A DNA stretch of 64,000 nt from Halobacillus sp. Marseille-Q1614 (GCF_902809865.1 NZ_CADDWH010000001.1:3472001-3536000), one strand, 5' to 3'; shown: positions 16,101 through 24,588, numbered from the stretch's first letter. The notes: generated by a model not told the origin, from the letters alone. Translations and numbers: made by a program.

Positions 16101-16388
16101 TTATATTGTTTTTCCTTCATAATTCATCATACCGCCGTCCATGTTGATAACTTTATAGCCTTGTGATTCTAAAAATTGAGTCGCCTGACCGCTTCTTCCG
16201 CCGGAACGGCAGACCATCACATATTCCTTAGATGCATCAAGTTCATTCTTTTTAAATTCCAATAGACCTAGAGGTATATTTAACGCTCCTGGGATTTTCC
16301 CTTCGGCAACTTCTGCTGTTTCTCTAACATCGATAATATTTAAATTCTCATGTTTTTTTTCAACTTCTTTGGGTGAAATTGTTTTCAA
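16101..16388 (-). CDS. single-domain rhodanese
   Basis: 95 residues with the rhodanese fold, IIDVRETAEVAEGKIPGALNIP and active-site loop C60-RSGGRS. The Arg after Cys and the six-residue loop suit sulfane sulfur transfer. TTG start eight bases after AAAGGAGG. Sits between the DsrE-like and TusA-rhodanese genes, tightly packed, so co-transcribed. Confidence 0.9.
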   Translation of the reverse strand: MKTISPKEVEKKHENLNIIDVRETAEVAEGKIPGALNIPLGLLEFKKNELDASKEYVMVCRSGGRSGQATQFLESQGYKVINMDGGMMNYEGKTI

Positions 16389-16405
16389 CTCGGTATCCTC
16401 CTTTA

Positions 16406-16885
16406 TTAGATAAACAGGTTAACTTGACCGTCTTCAGCTTCGCCTAAGTAGGCGGCTACCCCTGCATACTCAATTTCTTCAAGAAGCTCATCTTTATGAA
16501 GGCCTAGCAAATCCATAGTCATGGTACATGCAACAAGGTTTACATCTTGTTCTTGAGCCATTTCAATTAGATCAGGAAGCGGCATCGCATTATGCTTCTT
16601 CATTACATTTTTAATCATTTTCGGCCCAAATCCGGCATAGTTCATTTTAGATAGGCCCATTTTGTCTGCTCCTCGAGGCATCATTTTGCCAAACATTTTT
16701 TCGAGGAAGTTTTTCTTAACATTTACGTGGCCGTCTTTACGTAGGGCATTAAGCCCCCAGAATGTGTGGAAAATCGTTACTTCATGGTCGTAAGCAGCAG
16801 CTCCGTTTGCAATGATATAAGCCGCCATTGCTTTATCGTAGTCGCCGCTAAATAGAATAATATTAGTTTTCTTTGTTTCTGACAT
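16406..16885 (-). CDS. DsrE/DsrF-like family protein (YrkE-like)
   Basis: 159 residues. DsrE-type sulfur-relay fold, with a likely sulfur-binding C120 (LVACTMTMDLLG). Methionine-rich middle part (KMFGKMMPRGADKMGLSKM) is typical of the peroxiredoxin-like DsrE members encoded in cst/yrk operons. First structural gene of the operon: it has its own CstR-type operator at 16913-16928, between it and the regulator gene. Good ribosome binding site AGGAGGAA. Confidence 0.85.
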   Translation of the reverse strand: MSETKKTNIILFSGDYDKAMAAYIIANGAAAYDHEVTIFHTFWGLNALRKDGHVNVKKNFLEKMFGKMMPRGADKMGLSKMNYAGFGPKMIKNVMKKHNAMPLPDLIEMAQEQDVNLVACTMTMDLLGLHKDELLEEIEYAGVAAYLGEAEDGQVNLFI

Positions 16886-16912
16886 ATTTTATTCCTCCTA
16901 TTTATAATACAT

Positions 16913-16928
16913 ATACACCTATGGGTAT
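16913..16928 (-). promoter_or_regulatory. CstR-type operator 1 (before the dsrE-like gene)
   Basis: ATACACCT-ATGGGTAT (reverse complement ATACCCATAGGTGTAT). It fits the ATACC-N-GGTAT-like palindromes bound by CsoR/CstR repressors and resembles the two other sites in this window. A TATTAT -10 box lies just downstream on the minus strand. Confidence 0.75.
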
Positions 16929-16946
16929 GTGGTGGTTTAAAATTTT

Positions 16947-17204
16947 TTATCTGCTTTTAACAAGCAGTTGAACAGCTTCATTAATAGATTCTTCTCTTGT
17001 TTCATCGTCTTTGGCATCTTGAATACACTCGGCAAGGTTTGCACTGACGACTAAACCGATGGTGCGATCAAGCCCGCTTCTTGCGGCAGACAGCTGAGCA
17101 ATGACTTCTTTACAGTCTTTGCCTTCTTCCATCATTTTAAGAATACCGCGGAGCTGACCTTCCATACGCTTCACTCTGTTTTGAACAGCTTTATTGTATT
17201 CCAT
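16947..17204 (-). CDS. cstR: CsoR-family persulfide-sensing repressor, CstR-like (YrkD-like)
   Basis: 85 residues, all-helical CsoR/RcnR fold starting NKAVQNRVKRMEGQLRGI. The two cysteines fall at C31 and C60, the same numbers as the S. aureus CstR pair. The copper-binding His expected four residues before the second Cys is N56 here (ANLAEC), so copper sensing is unlikely and persulfide sensing likely. Per- or polysulfide would crosslink the cysteines and release DNA. It is transcribed from a promoter with an operator in the spacer, so it represses itself. Confidence 0.85.
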   Translation of the reverse strand: MEYNKAVQNRVKRMEGQLRGILKMMEEGKDCKEVIAQLSAARSGLDRTIGLVVSANLAECIQDAKDDETREESINEAVQLLVKSR

Positions 17205-17260
17205 ATATATTGACCTCCCTTTTTGGAAGAATTGTTTTATTTAAAATGAGTACATCACAC

Positions 17261-17289
17261 ATAATATACCCCTGTAGGTATTATGTCAA
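17261..17289 (-). promoter_or_regulatory. cstR promoter with CstR-type operator 2 in the spacer
   Basis: On the minus strand TTGACA (17284-17289), 17-bp spacer, TATTAT (17261-17266). The operator ATACCCCTGTAGGTAT at 17266-17281 fills the spacer, so a bound repressor would block RNA polymerase. Confidence 0.8.
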
Positions 17290-17338
17290 CACTTAAAATT
17301 AAAAAAGGGGCAGGGGTATTTTCTAATGAAAAAAGAAA

Positions 17339-17362
17339 AGCAAAGAGAAGCTCTCTTTGCTC
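17339..17362. terminator. hairpin at the left end of the 17.3-17.9 kb repeat block
   Basis: GCAAAGAGA and TCTCTTTGC pair perfectly around AGC. The flanking CTCAG and a CTTTCTC-like stretch are mirrored at the right end near 17879-17912. Confidence 0.5.
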
Positions 17363-17439
17363 AGGCTCTCGAGAAAGTCTCAACAGTTTTTCTCATAGAG
17401 TTTCCTGTTAAAGCCTAGCGTGTCAGGTACGATTCCATT

Positions 17440-17575
17440 GGCCATAAAAGGGAACGAATGGGGCGGGAACCAACGGGGAAGACGGCAAGGCTCCTCGGGC
17501 TTTTAAGCCCTGTGGGGTCTTGCCAGCCTTGCACATCCCGTAGGAGTCTCGGTTGTTTCCTTCCCATTACAAGGA
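17440..17575 (-). repeat. intergenic repeat family A, copy 2
   Basis: Contains GGCAAGGCTCCTCGGGC, TGGGGTCTTGCC and CGTAGGAGTCTCGG. On the minus strand this is the family order: CGAGACTCCT, then AAGACCCC, then GAGGAGCCTTGCC. Long reading frames here have no ribosome binding site and are not counted as genes. Confidence 0.75.
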
Positions 17576-17704
17576 AAAAGGTGAATGGGATCCTCCTCAT
17601 TCGAGAAGAGGAATTAGCTGACCCTTCACCCGGTACCCTGCATCCATAAGAGCGTTGACTCAGGTAGAGAGCCATAAGAACAAGAGAGAAAAACTTATGA
17701 GGAT

Positions 17705-17893
17705 AGGGGCGAAGGGAAACGGAGAGACTCCTATGGGAGAAAAGGACAGGGTGAGATCCCTAAAAGGCAAAGCCTTAAGGAAGCTCACCGTACGCCCATG
17801 GAAAGCGATTCGTTTCCCGAAGCCCTTTGCTGCATCTTATCCTTTGAAAGGAAGTCGGTCGTTTAAAAAGCACGAGGTTTCTCTACAAGCTGA
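17705..17893 (+). repeat. intergenic repeat family A, copy 3 (most complete)
   Basis: GGAAACGGAGAGACTCCTAT, GGGTGAGATCCC, GGAAGCTCACCGTACGCCCA, TGGAAAGCGATTCGTTTCCC, then a tail ending GGTTTCTCTACAAGCTGA. Opposite orientation to copy 2, so the two form a large inverted pair between cstR and the DUF302 gene. Confidence 0.75.
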
Positions 17894-17914
17894 GCAAAGA
17901 GAAGCTCTTTGCTT
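17892..17914. terminator. hairpin at the right end of the repeat block
   Basis: GCAAAGAG and CTCTTTGC pair around AAG, followed by TTT. It directly follows the repeat tail ACAAGCTGA, as in copy 1, and may end the DUF302 transcript coming from the other side. Confidence 0.5.
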
Positions 17915-17933
17915 TAACATAACATCGATTAAG

Positions 17934-18317
17934 TTAAACAGCTTTATCCATGCATGCCATTAGTCTTTCTTCAATATCCTTCGCGATCGTTTTCAGCTTA
18001 TCATCATTTACCATACTGATTAATGAAGTGGGTTTGGGCATTCCGATCTTTGTGTTTCCCTCATCTTCGTACACTACTATCTTACATGGAAGAAAATATC
18101 CGGCCATTTGATTCTCTGACAGTACTTTTTGGGCTTCTTTTGGGTTGCAGACTTCGAGCACTCTATATTCCTGATTAAAGTCGAGCCCTTTTTCCTGAAG
18201 TTTGTCTTTAATATCAAACGTCCAAAGTACACCGAATTGCTCTTCTTTCAAGACTTCGGTCAGGTGGTCAACCGCTTCATCCATGCCTCTCGTTGTTTCA
18301 ACAGTATAATCAAACAT
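17934..18317 (-). CDS. DUF302-domain protein under CstR-type control
   Basis: 127 residues, soluble, with the DUF302 pattern: FDYTVETTRGMDEAVDHL at the start, FDIKDKLQEKGLDF, LEVCNPKEAQKVL and a hydrophobic LPCKIVVYED strand. C57 and C78 are possible reactive thiols. DUF302 has no settled function. Its promoter carries an operator like those of the cst operon, so it is probably induced by persulfide too. ATG preceded by AAAGGAGGAG. Confidence 0.85.
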   Translation of the reverse strand: MFDYTVETTRGMDEAVDHLTEVLKEEQFGVLWTFDIKDKLQEKGLDFNQEYRVLEVCNPKEAQKVLSENQMAGYFLPCKIVVYEDEGNTKIGMPKPTSLISMVNDDKLKTIAKDIEERLMACMDKAV

Positions 18318-18355
18318 TTGATCTCCTCCTTTAAAAATAAGCTCTCTTTTAAAAT

Positions 18356-18371
18356 ATACCCATGAGTGTAT
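18356..18371 (-). promoter_or_regulatory. CstR-type operator 3 (before the DUF302 gene)
   Basis: ATACCCAT-GAGTGTAT; its reverse complement ATACACTCATGGGTAT differs from operator 1 at two positions. On the minus strand it overlaps a TATATT -10 box. Confidence 0.7.
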
Positions 18372-18491
18372 GTGATTAATCGTAAGAAACTGGATATGGG
18401 AAAATCATAAAAAACTTAGATTGTATAGCTGTATCATTTGTCTTATTTGTATTAGAATAAGGGGAGCAAAAAAGAAGGACGTGACATAATT

Positions 18492-19241
18492 ATGGAAAAA
18501 GAAATCAAACTAATTGCTTTAGATATGGATGGAACCCTTTTGAACTCAGATGAACTTGTTTCTGAAGCCACGAGAAAAGCTATCCAAAAAGCAAAGGACC
18601 GAGGAATTCATGTGGTAATCAGTACGGGACGTTCCTTAGATCGATGCAGAGACATTGCTGAATCGTTAGGTCGCTCTTCTTATATAGTAACGATCAATGG
18701 AGGAGAAATTTATAACGAAAAATTCGAGCTTGTAGATCAAACTCTGCTTGAACCTAAGCTTGTCGAGCGCCTATGGGAGCTGAGAGAGAAGCATGACGTT
18801 CATTTCTGGTCTTCCGCAGTACAAGGCCAATTCAACACTCACAGCCCTTTTGATAAAGAGATCAGCGAATATGAATGGCTTAAATTCGGATTTGATATTG
18901 AAGATGATGAAGTACGTGAGGTTATCCTTGATGAACTGAACGCTAATGAACACCTGGAGGTTACCAACTCCAGTCCGACAAATATTGAAGTCAATCCAGC
19001 CGGGGTAAATAAAGCGGCTGCGCTGCTGAAGGTCTGCGAGCGGCTCAATATTAAAATGGAAAACGTTATGGCGGTTGGCGACAGCCTAAATGACTTAGCG
19101 ATGATTAGAGAAGCTGGATTAGGTGTAGCGATGGGAAATGCCCAGGAAGATGTAAAAAAAGAAGCGGCCTGGGTCACTTCAGCTAATGATGAAGACGGAG
19201 TAGCGGAAGCTATTGAGCGTGTATTAACTGCCCGGCAGTAA
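18492..19241 (+). CDS. Cof-type HAD-IIB hydrolase
   Basis: 249 residues. Haloacid dehalogenase-type phosphatase: nucleophile motif ALDMDGTLL (DxDGT) at residues 10-14, STGRS motif II, and AVGDSLNDLAMI with the metal-binding aspartates near 195. A C2-type cap sits between. Acts on small phosphorylated metabolites such as sugar phosphates or flavin nucleotides; the substrate cannot be told from sequence. Cytoplasmic. Single gene, closed by a terminator. Confidence 0.9.
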   Translation: MEKEIKLIALDMDGTLLNSDELVSEATRKAIQKAKDRGIHVVISTGRSLDRCRDIAESLGRSSYIVTINGGEIYNEKFELVDQTLLEPKLVERLWELREKHDVHFWSSAVQGQFNTHSPFDKEISEYEWLKFGFDIEDDEVREVILDELNANEHLEVTNSSPTNIEVNPAGVNKAAALLKVCERLNIKMENVMAVGDSLNDLAMIREAGLGVAMGNAQEDVKKEAAWVTSANDEDGVAEAIERVLTARQ

Positions 19242-19303
19242 GGTATATCTTAACAGGGAGATTCATAAAATAAGAACACCCTACCTAAAGTCTCCTCCTA
19301 TTT

Positions 19304-19336
19304 AAAAAAGCACAGGCGAACCCTGTGCTTTTTTAT
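19304..19336 (+). terminator. terminator of the HAD hydrolase gene
   Basis: AAAAAAGCACAGG and CCTGTGCTTTTTT with a short loop and a T-rich tail. Confidence 0.9.
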
Positions 19337-19387
19337 TTTTTGTCTAGGAAATTATAAAATTCCAAGCTGTGTATATATGTTTAAAAG

Positions 19388-19512
19388 AGCGACATCCAGC
19401 TCCAGCACCCAGACACTCGCGTCATAAGCAATCCGCCCTGCTAAAAGGGAAGGCCGCCTTCCTCCGGCCGTTTTGCTTATGCATTTCGTGTCTACCAGGG
19501 CGCTTTAAGCCT
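19388..19512 (+). repeat. intergenic repeat family B
   Basis: CCAGCTCCAGCACCCAGA near one end and CCAGGGCGCTTTAAGC at the other, with GTCATAAGCAA and TTGCTTATGC facing each other around a GC-rich AAGGCCGCCTTCC core. This layout (TCCAGC... hairpin ...CAGGGCGCTT) is common between genes in Bacillaceae chromosomes. Only one copy is seen here. Confidence 0.6.
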
Positions 19513-19824
19513 TTGTTCTTTGCATTTGGCTGTTAAACGAGAATTTTTTGAATCAACCCTATTGGGAAGGGATTCTGCAAGGAGGCTCTACTATAAAAGG
19601 CGAAGTTCGATTAAGTTCGGTATATCACTGTGCCAATATCGAACGCCTCCACGTCATGTGGGGTAGCGGATAGCGAGCAGGCTCCTCCTCCATTCACTTT
19701 TAACATAAATTTATTGAAAACGCTTCCTTTAATGGGAGGAAAATAAGGATTCAACAAGAATTATATAGAGAAAGGTATTTACTGATTCTGTAAAAGTAAT
19801 CGCCAAAAAGGAGGGGGATGTCTG
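19513..19824 (+). promoter_or_regulatory. intergenic region before the thiolase with a cre-like site
   Basis: TGAAAACGCTTCCT at 19715-19728 fits the CcpA operator consensus TGWAARCGYTWNCW at every position. An imperfect hairpin (GGCGAAGTTCGATT at 19599-19612 with a partner ending CGAACGCC near 19647) lies upstream. Catabolite repression of the fatty-acid genes downstream is inferred. Confidence 0.5.
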
Positions 19825-20979
19825 GTGAATGAGGTTGTCATCGTAGAAGCTGTCCGTACACCGGTGGGTAAAAGAAAAGGTCTCCTAAGTGAGATAAGGC
19901 CTGATGAACTGTTAGCCAAAGTTTTTCGGGAAGTGACTGACCGTGTGAATTTGGATGCTCAGGAGATAGATGATGTGATAGCTGGCTGTGTGTCGCAAGT
20001 CGGCGAGCAGGCAGGGGATGTAGCAAGGATCGCTGCCTTAATGGCTGGCTTTCCCATAGAGGTGCCTGGAGTAACGATTGATAGGCAGTGCGGCTCAAGC
20101 CTGCAGGCAGTCCATTTCGCTTCACAGGCGATTGCCTGTGGCGATATGGATGTCGTGGTGGCCGGCGGCGTTGAAAGTATGTCCAGGGTGCCCATGTTTT
20201 CAAATATGAAAGGCGTGGAGTACAGCGCTAAACTGACAGATCGTTTTGAAATGATCAATCAGGGGCTCTCTGCTGAAAGAATTGCTGATCAAGCGGGTTT
20301 TTCAAGGCTTGAACTGGATAAGTTCTCCGTACGCAGCCATGAGAAGGCTTTTCGGGCAATGGAAGAACAGCGTTTTGAACGGGAAATTCTGCCTGTTGAG
20401 ACGCAGGACAGACAAGGGATGCCTTTTATGATGAAGGAAGATCAAGGGCCAAGACGAGGAACATCTGTTGAAACTTTAGCTGAATTAGAGCCGGCATTTG
20501 AAGAACACGGAAAAATTACAGCAGGGAATGCGAGCCAAATTAGTGACGGGGCTTCTGCCGTGCTGTTAATGTCGCGGAAAAAAGCGGAAGAGCTTGGCTT
20601 AAAACCGCGCTGCAGAATTACAGCTCGTTCAGTAGTAGGTTCAGATCCGACCCTGATGCTGACAGGCCCAGTGCCGGCGACTCATAAAGTATTGAAAAAG
20701 GCAGGGCTTCAACTCAATGATATTGATTTATTTGAGGTAAATGAAGCTTTTGCTTCTGTGCCGTTACACTGGGTGAAAGAAACAGGAGCAGATGAAAGCA
20801 GGCTGAATGTTAATGGCGGAGCTATAGCTCTTGGACACCCGCTTGGTGCTACAGGAACAAAGCTGCTGACAACGTTAGTTCATGAATTAGAACGCTCACG
20901 GGGCAGATACGGACTTTTAGCGATATGTGAAGGTTTGGGAATGGCCAATGCAGCCATTATAGAGAGAATCGGTGAGTAG
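19825..20979 (+). CDS. acetyl-CoA C-acyltransferase (thiolase)
   Basis: 384 residues. Thiolase with acylated C89 (IDRQCGSSLQAVH), catalytic His in NGGAIALGHPLGATG near 337, and the C-terminal Cys in AICEGLGMANA. Cleaves 3-ketoacyl-CoA to acetyl-CoA plus a shortened acyl-CoA, or runs backwards in acetoacetyl-CoA synthesis. GTG start after AAAGGAGGGGG. It is followed after 64 bases by an acyl-CoA ligase gene, so fatty-acid or related acid catabolism is the likely job. Confidence 0.85.
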   Translation: MNEVVIVEAVRTPVGKRKGLLSEIRPDELLAKVFREVTDRVNLDAQEIDDVIAGCVSQVGEQAGDVARIAALMAGFPIEVPGVTIDRQCGSSLQAVHFASQAIACGDMDVVVAGGVESMSRVPMFSNMKGVEYSAKLTDRFEMINQGLSAERIADQAGFSRLELDKFSVRSHEKAFRAMEEQRFEREILPVETQDRQGMPFMMKEDQGPRRGTSVETLAELEPAFEEHGKITAGNASQISDGASAVLLMSRKKAEELGLKPRCRITARSVVGSDPTLMLTGPVPATHKVLKKAGLQLNDIDLFEVNEAFASVPLHWVKETGADESRLNVNGGAIALGHPLGATGTKLLTTLVHELERSRGRYGLLAICEGLGMANAAIIERIGE

Positions 20980-21043
20980 TTTTTTTAGGGCACCAGGGTT
21001 TAGGCAGGCTGACGACTTTTATCTAAATCGGAGGGGAAAAACG

Positions 21044-22597
21044 ATGGGACCCACATTAAAAAGTATGTTTGAGCAGACGGTATCCAAGTATCCAGAAAAG
21101 GAAGCTCTCATAGATTTACGTTTAGGAACAAGGTGGACTTATAGACAGTGGGATGAAGAAGTCAATAAGCTCGCGAATGCTTTGCTTACCCAGGGTGTAG
21201 ATAAAGGGGACAGAGTATCTACGGTTCTGTTTAATACAGCAGAATTTTCAACTGCTTTATTTGCCTGCATGAAAATAGGAGCAGTGTTTAATCCGATTAA
21301 TTTCAGGCTCACTTCTCAGGAAATTGATTATATTTTAAAAGACGCCGAGCCGAAAGTCGTCATATTTGAAAAAGCAACAGCAGCTGCAGTCCAAGGTGCG
21401 GCCGGAGCAATGACAGAAACTGATTTCTGGTCCATTGATGAAAAAGGCCTGCCTTATGCGGATAACTATTATGACAGGATACAGGATAAGCAAACGAACC
21501 GTCCGGACTGCCTTGTGGAGGAAGATGATCTTTATGCGATTATGTACACTTCTGGCACGACTGGTGCTCCAAAAGGAGTTCTTCATACCCATCGCGACAT
21601 GGTCGATCAGGCGCTGATTTTAACAGCTACGTTAAGAATTACACCTGACGATCGGGGATTATCGGTCGCCCCGATGTTTCACTGCGCAGAGCTTCACTGT
21701 GCGTTTTTCCCAAGAGTGATGGTGGGAGCTTCAAATGTAATTCTTCACCACTTCGATGCCTCCCAAATGATCGAAACCGTTAGGGAGGAACAAATCAACA
21801 CTTTATTTGCAGCGCCGACAATGTGGAATATGGTCCTGCAGGAAGACTTTGACCCATCCGATTTTCACACATTAAGACAAGGGTTGTATGGTGGTGCCCC
21901 AATGGCTCCGGCTTTAACAACGAGGCTGCACGACACTCTTGGTGTCCAGCTTCTTCAGGCTTACGGCATGACAGAAATGGGACCGGCTATTACTGCTCTG
22001 ATGGAAGATGAACAAATTACGAAAGCTGGTTCTGCAGGAAGACCTATCCTCAATCATGAGGTTCGTGTTGTAAGGACGAGAGAAGATGGACCTGCTGACC
22101 CGGATGACATCTGTGAGTCGGGAGAGCTTGGGGAGATTGTCGTTCGCGGTCCGAGCACAATGAACGGCTATTACAAGCTGCCGGAAGCAACGGAAGAAGC
22201 GATGTATAAAGGATGGTACCACTCCGGCGATATAGGCTCCTTTGATGAGGAAGGCTACCTCTGGGTGAGTGACCGCGTCAAAGATATGATTATCTCAGGC
22301 GGCGAAAACATCTATTCACGGGAAGTGGAAGATGTTTTATTTGATCATCCCGATGTCGTCGATGCCGCTGTAATCGGTGAACCCGATGAAATGTGGGGAG
22401 AGCGGGTGGTCGCCTACATTGTCAGCAAAGGAGCTCTCACTCCTGAACAATTAGAGGATTTCTGTACATCAACCGACCGGCTGGCCCGATATAAACGGCC
22501 GAGACGTTATGAATTTGTAGAAGAACTGCCTCGAAACGCCAGCGGTAAGCTGCAGAAGTTCAAGCTGAGGGATACCCTCCAGAGTAAAACTCCATAA
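21044..22597 (+). CDS. AMP-forming acyl-CoA synthetase
   Basis: 517 residues, ANL superfamily. YTSGTTGAPKGVLHTH is the AMP-binding P-loop (near residue 168); YGMTEMGPA, GWYHSGDIG and DRVKDMIISGGENIYSREVE follow; the C-terminal Lys is in PRNASGKLQKFKL. Makes acyl-CoA from a carboxylic acid, ATP and CoA. Chain length is unknown. The start was set at the ATG seven bases after GGAGGGG; the longer frame overlaps the thiolase and has no ribosome binding site. Confidence 0.85.
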   Translation: MGPTLKSMFEQTVSKYPEKEALIDLRLGTRWTYRQWDEEVNKLANALLTQGVDKGDRVSTVLFNTAEFSTALFACMKIGAVFNPINFRLTSQEIDYILKDAEPKVVIFEKATAAAVQGAAGAMTETDFWSIDEKGLPYADNYYDRIQDKQTNRPDCLVEEDDLYAIMYTSGTTGAPKGVLHTHRDMVDQALILTATLRITPDDRGLSVAPMFHCAELHCAFFPRVMVGASNVILHHFDASQMIETVREEQINTLFAAPTMWNMVLQEDFDPSDFHTLRQGLYGGAPMAPALTTRLHDTLGVQLLQAYGMTEMGPAITALMEDEQITKAGSAGRPILNHEVRVVRTREDGPADPDDICESGELGEIVVRGPSTMNGYYKLPEATEEAMYKGWYHSGDIGSFDEEGYLWVSDRVKDMIISGGENIYSREVEDVLFDHPDVVDAAVIGEPDEMWGERVVAYIVSKGALTPEQLEDFCTSTDRLARYKRPRRYEFVEELPRNASGKLQKFKLRDTLQSKTP

Positions 22598-22601
22598 ATA
22601 A

Positions 22602-22638
22602 AAAAAAGCTGTCGAGTAATCTTCTCGACAGCTTTTTT
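22602..22638 (+). terminator. terminator after the thiolase/ligase operon
   Basis: AAAAAAGCTGTCGAG and CTCGACAGCTTTTTT form a 15-bp stem with a 7-nt loop. Confidence 0.95.
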
Positions 22639-22709
22639 GTGGATTTGCGTCTCCCTCTATCAAGCTCATCTTACTTTGCTAGTTTCCCCTGTTGTCACCT
22701 GTATTTGCT

Positions 22710-24482
22710 TTATAGCTCTTTTATCGTATCAACCGGCTGGAGTTTCCGGCACTCATGGTAGTTTTGAAAAGGGCAGCCTAATGCGTAAACCCTTTCAATT
22801 ACATTTTCGATCGTAAAATCGGCTGGGGATAGCTGATCGTTTAATTCACTCCAGAAAATAGGTGTCGCAACGCTGGCTTCATTAGTGGCCCGCGCGGAAT
22901 AAGGAGCAATGATCGTTTTTCCTTCGGCATGCTGCACGTAATCTATATATAGACGGTCTCCACGGTTCTTTTTCAATCGTTCGATTGTAAACAGATCAGG
23001 TTTTTCTTTCGTTAACAGTGACGCCAGTCGTTCTGTAAACCTTCTTGTTTCGCTGTACGTTAAGCTGCCCTCTGTTATTGGAATATGAATCTGAAGCCCT
23101 TTGTTGCCCGAGGTTTTTACAAAACTATTCACTTCGAGTTTATCGAGCAGGTGCTTCAGCAGCTGAGCCGCTAATACGGCCAAGTGAAAAGCGGAACGGT
23201 CCGGGGGATCCAGGTCAAAAACGATTTCATCAGGGTCTTTCGCTTCGGCCCGCTGAAAAGGGAGGTGAAGCTCTAAAGCCCCCTGGTTGCCTAACCATAA
23301 CAGAGGGGAAAGCTCATCTGCTCTTAACGCTATGTCACCGTCCGTCTGCTTCCATCCTTTTACGTAATCTGGTGCATAGTCAGGGAGATGCTTTTGGAAA
23401 AAGGACTCATCTTCTATGCCGTGAGGATAGCGGATCACAGTCAGTTTCTTTTCTATCAGAAAAGGTTTCATATAAGGAAACACACGGCGCAAATAAATCA
23501 GATAGTCTCTTTTTCGGATTCCTATTGGTGGCCATAAGGGTTTATCAAGGGTTGTAAATTCAACATTCTCAGGTAAAAGCGCCAGATCCCAGTTCAGCTT
23601 ATCCTCTGTGCAGTCTTCAGGAGATAAATCAAAGCGAAAATTGCTGAACAGAGGCTCTCTAAACTCTCCCTCGTTTACTCCTAAGCAATGAATATCGACG
23701 ACAATGCATGGATCAATCCGCCAATTCACTCCCTTATCTTTAAAAAACGTTCTTAAGGTGGTCGACTGGTCATCATCTAATCCATTTTTAAATCGCCCCA
23801 GGGGAACTCTGCTGTCGTCTTCATAGATTTCGACGGTATAGTAATCATTTTCCGGGTGGTATTCCGTTAGAAAACCAGAAACGGTCCGCCACAGCTTAAT
23901 TTTCAGCCATTGCTTTGACCTTTTGTTATAGGTGTAAGTGCTGTTGTTTTGCTTCACAACAATTCCTTCACTTAAATGATCAAAAGCTGTCTCGTAAATC
24001 TCGTTCCACTTTTTAGAGAAAGGAACTTCTTGAATATGGGGATGATTGAGATTGGCTATCGCTTTCTTTAAAAACTTCTTTCTTTCCGCATAAGATGCAG
24101 CTGTCCTGTCTTCTTGATAATAGAGGAGGTCAAAGGCCATAAACTTCGCTGGACGCTTCTTGGAGAGCTCCTTGACCTTATCCTTCCTTTTCGTACGCCC
24201 GCGCTGCTGCACCAGCTCGAAATTCGCCTGATAGGGATTATTTAAAATAACGAGCTCTCCATCGAGGAGCAGCGGCAGGTCAGTCGGCGGAGTAATATGA
24301 TCAGTGTCTGTAATTTCCGGAAACTGGGCCGTTAAGTTTTTGCCGTTTCGGCTCGTTAAAGTGATGCCTTCTGTTGTCCAGTGCAAAAGGACACGAAAGC
24401 CGTCATATTTAATTTCATAGCTCCACTCTTTTGACTTTGGCGGAGTATTAGTCAGAGTGGGGAGCATAGGCCGATTAAACAT
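22710..24482 (-). CDS. ligD: DNA ligase D (ligase-polymerase) for non-homologous end joining
   Basis: 590 residues in the Bacillus order: ATP-dependent ligase domain first with adenylated K25 (YEIKYDGFR), OB domain, then an archaeo-eukaryotic primase-like polymerase domain (VFDLDPPD, KTSGNKGLQIHIP). No nuclease domain, as in B. subtilis LigD. Together with Ku it repairs double-strand breaks, in Bacillus mainly in the spore. The ATG at 24482 was preferred because it stands eight bases from AAGGTG; an in-frame ATG at 24488 is almost on top of it. Divergent from ku. Confidence 0.9.
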   Translation of the reverse strand: MFNRPMLPTLTNTPPKSKEWSYEIKYDGFRVLLHWTTEGITLTSRNGKNLTAQFPEITDTDHITPPTDLPLLLDGELVILNNPYQANFELVQQRGRTKRKDKVKELSKKRPAKFMAFDLLYYQEDRTAASYAERKKFLKKAIANLNHPHIQEVPFSKKWNEIYETAFDHLSEGIVVKQNNSTYTYNKRSKQWLKIKLWRTVSGFLTEYHPENDYYTVEIYEDDSRVPLGRFKNGLDDDQSTTLRTFFKDKGVNWRIDPCIVVDIHCLGVNEGEFREPLFSNFRFDLSPEDCTEDKLNWDLALLPENVEFTTLDKPLWPPIGIRKRDYLIYLRRVFPYMKPFLIEKKLTVIRYPHGIEDESFFQKHLPDYAPDYVKGWKQTDGDIALRADELSPLLWLGNQGALELHLPFQRAEAKDPDEIVFDLDPPDRSAFHLAVLAAQLLKHLLDKLEVNSFVKTSGNKGLQIHIPITEGSLTYSETRRFTERLASLLTKEKPDLFTIERLKKNRGDRLYIDYVQHAEGKTIIAPYSARATNEASVATPIFWSELNDQLSPADFTIENVIERVYALGCPFQNYHECRKLQPVDTIKEL

Positions 24483-24588
24483 TGTCATCTCACCTTCTTT
24501 GTATTCCTAGTGTGAGGTACGGCCGCTTGAATTAGTCATAAAAATTAAGAGGAGGCACATCCTAAACAAAAAAAGGAGTGTGTCGACT

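Noticed and set aside
17415-17963. Several frames of 60-100 codons between cstR and the DUF302 gene
   Set aside because: They lie in the repeat pair, lack ribosome binding sites, and match the repeat sequence found elsewhere without open frames.
19838-20203. 121-codon frame opposite the thiolase
   Set aside because: Antisense to conserved thiolase motifs, no ribosome binding site, low-complexity Arg/Pro/His-rich translation.
23045-23557. 170-codon frame opposite ligD
   Set aside because: Antisense to the conserved polymerase domain of LigD and without start signals.
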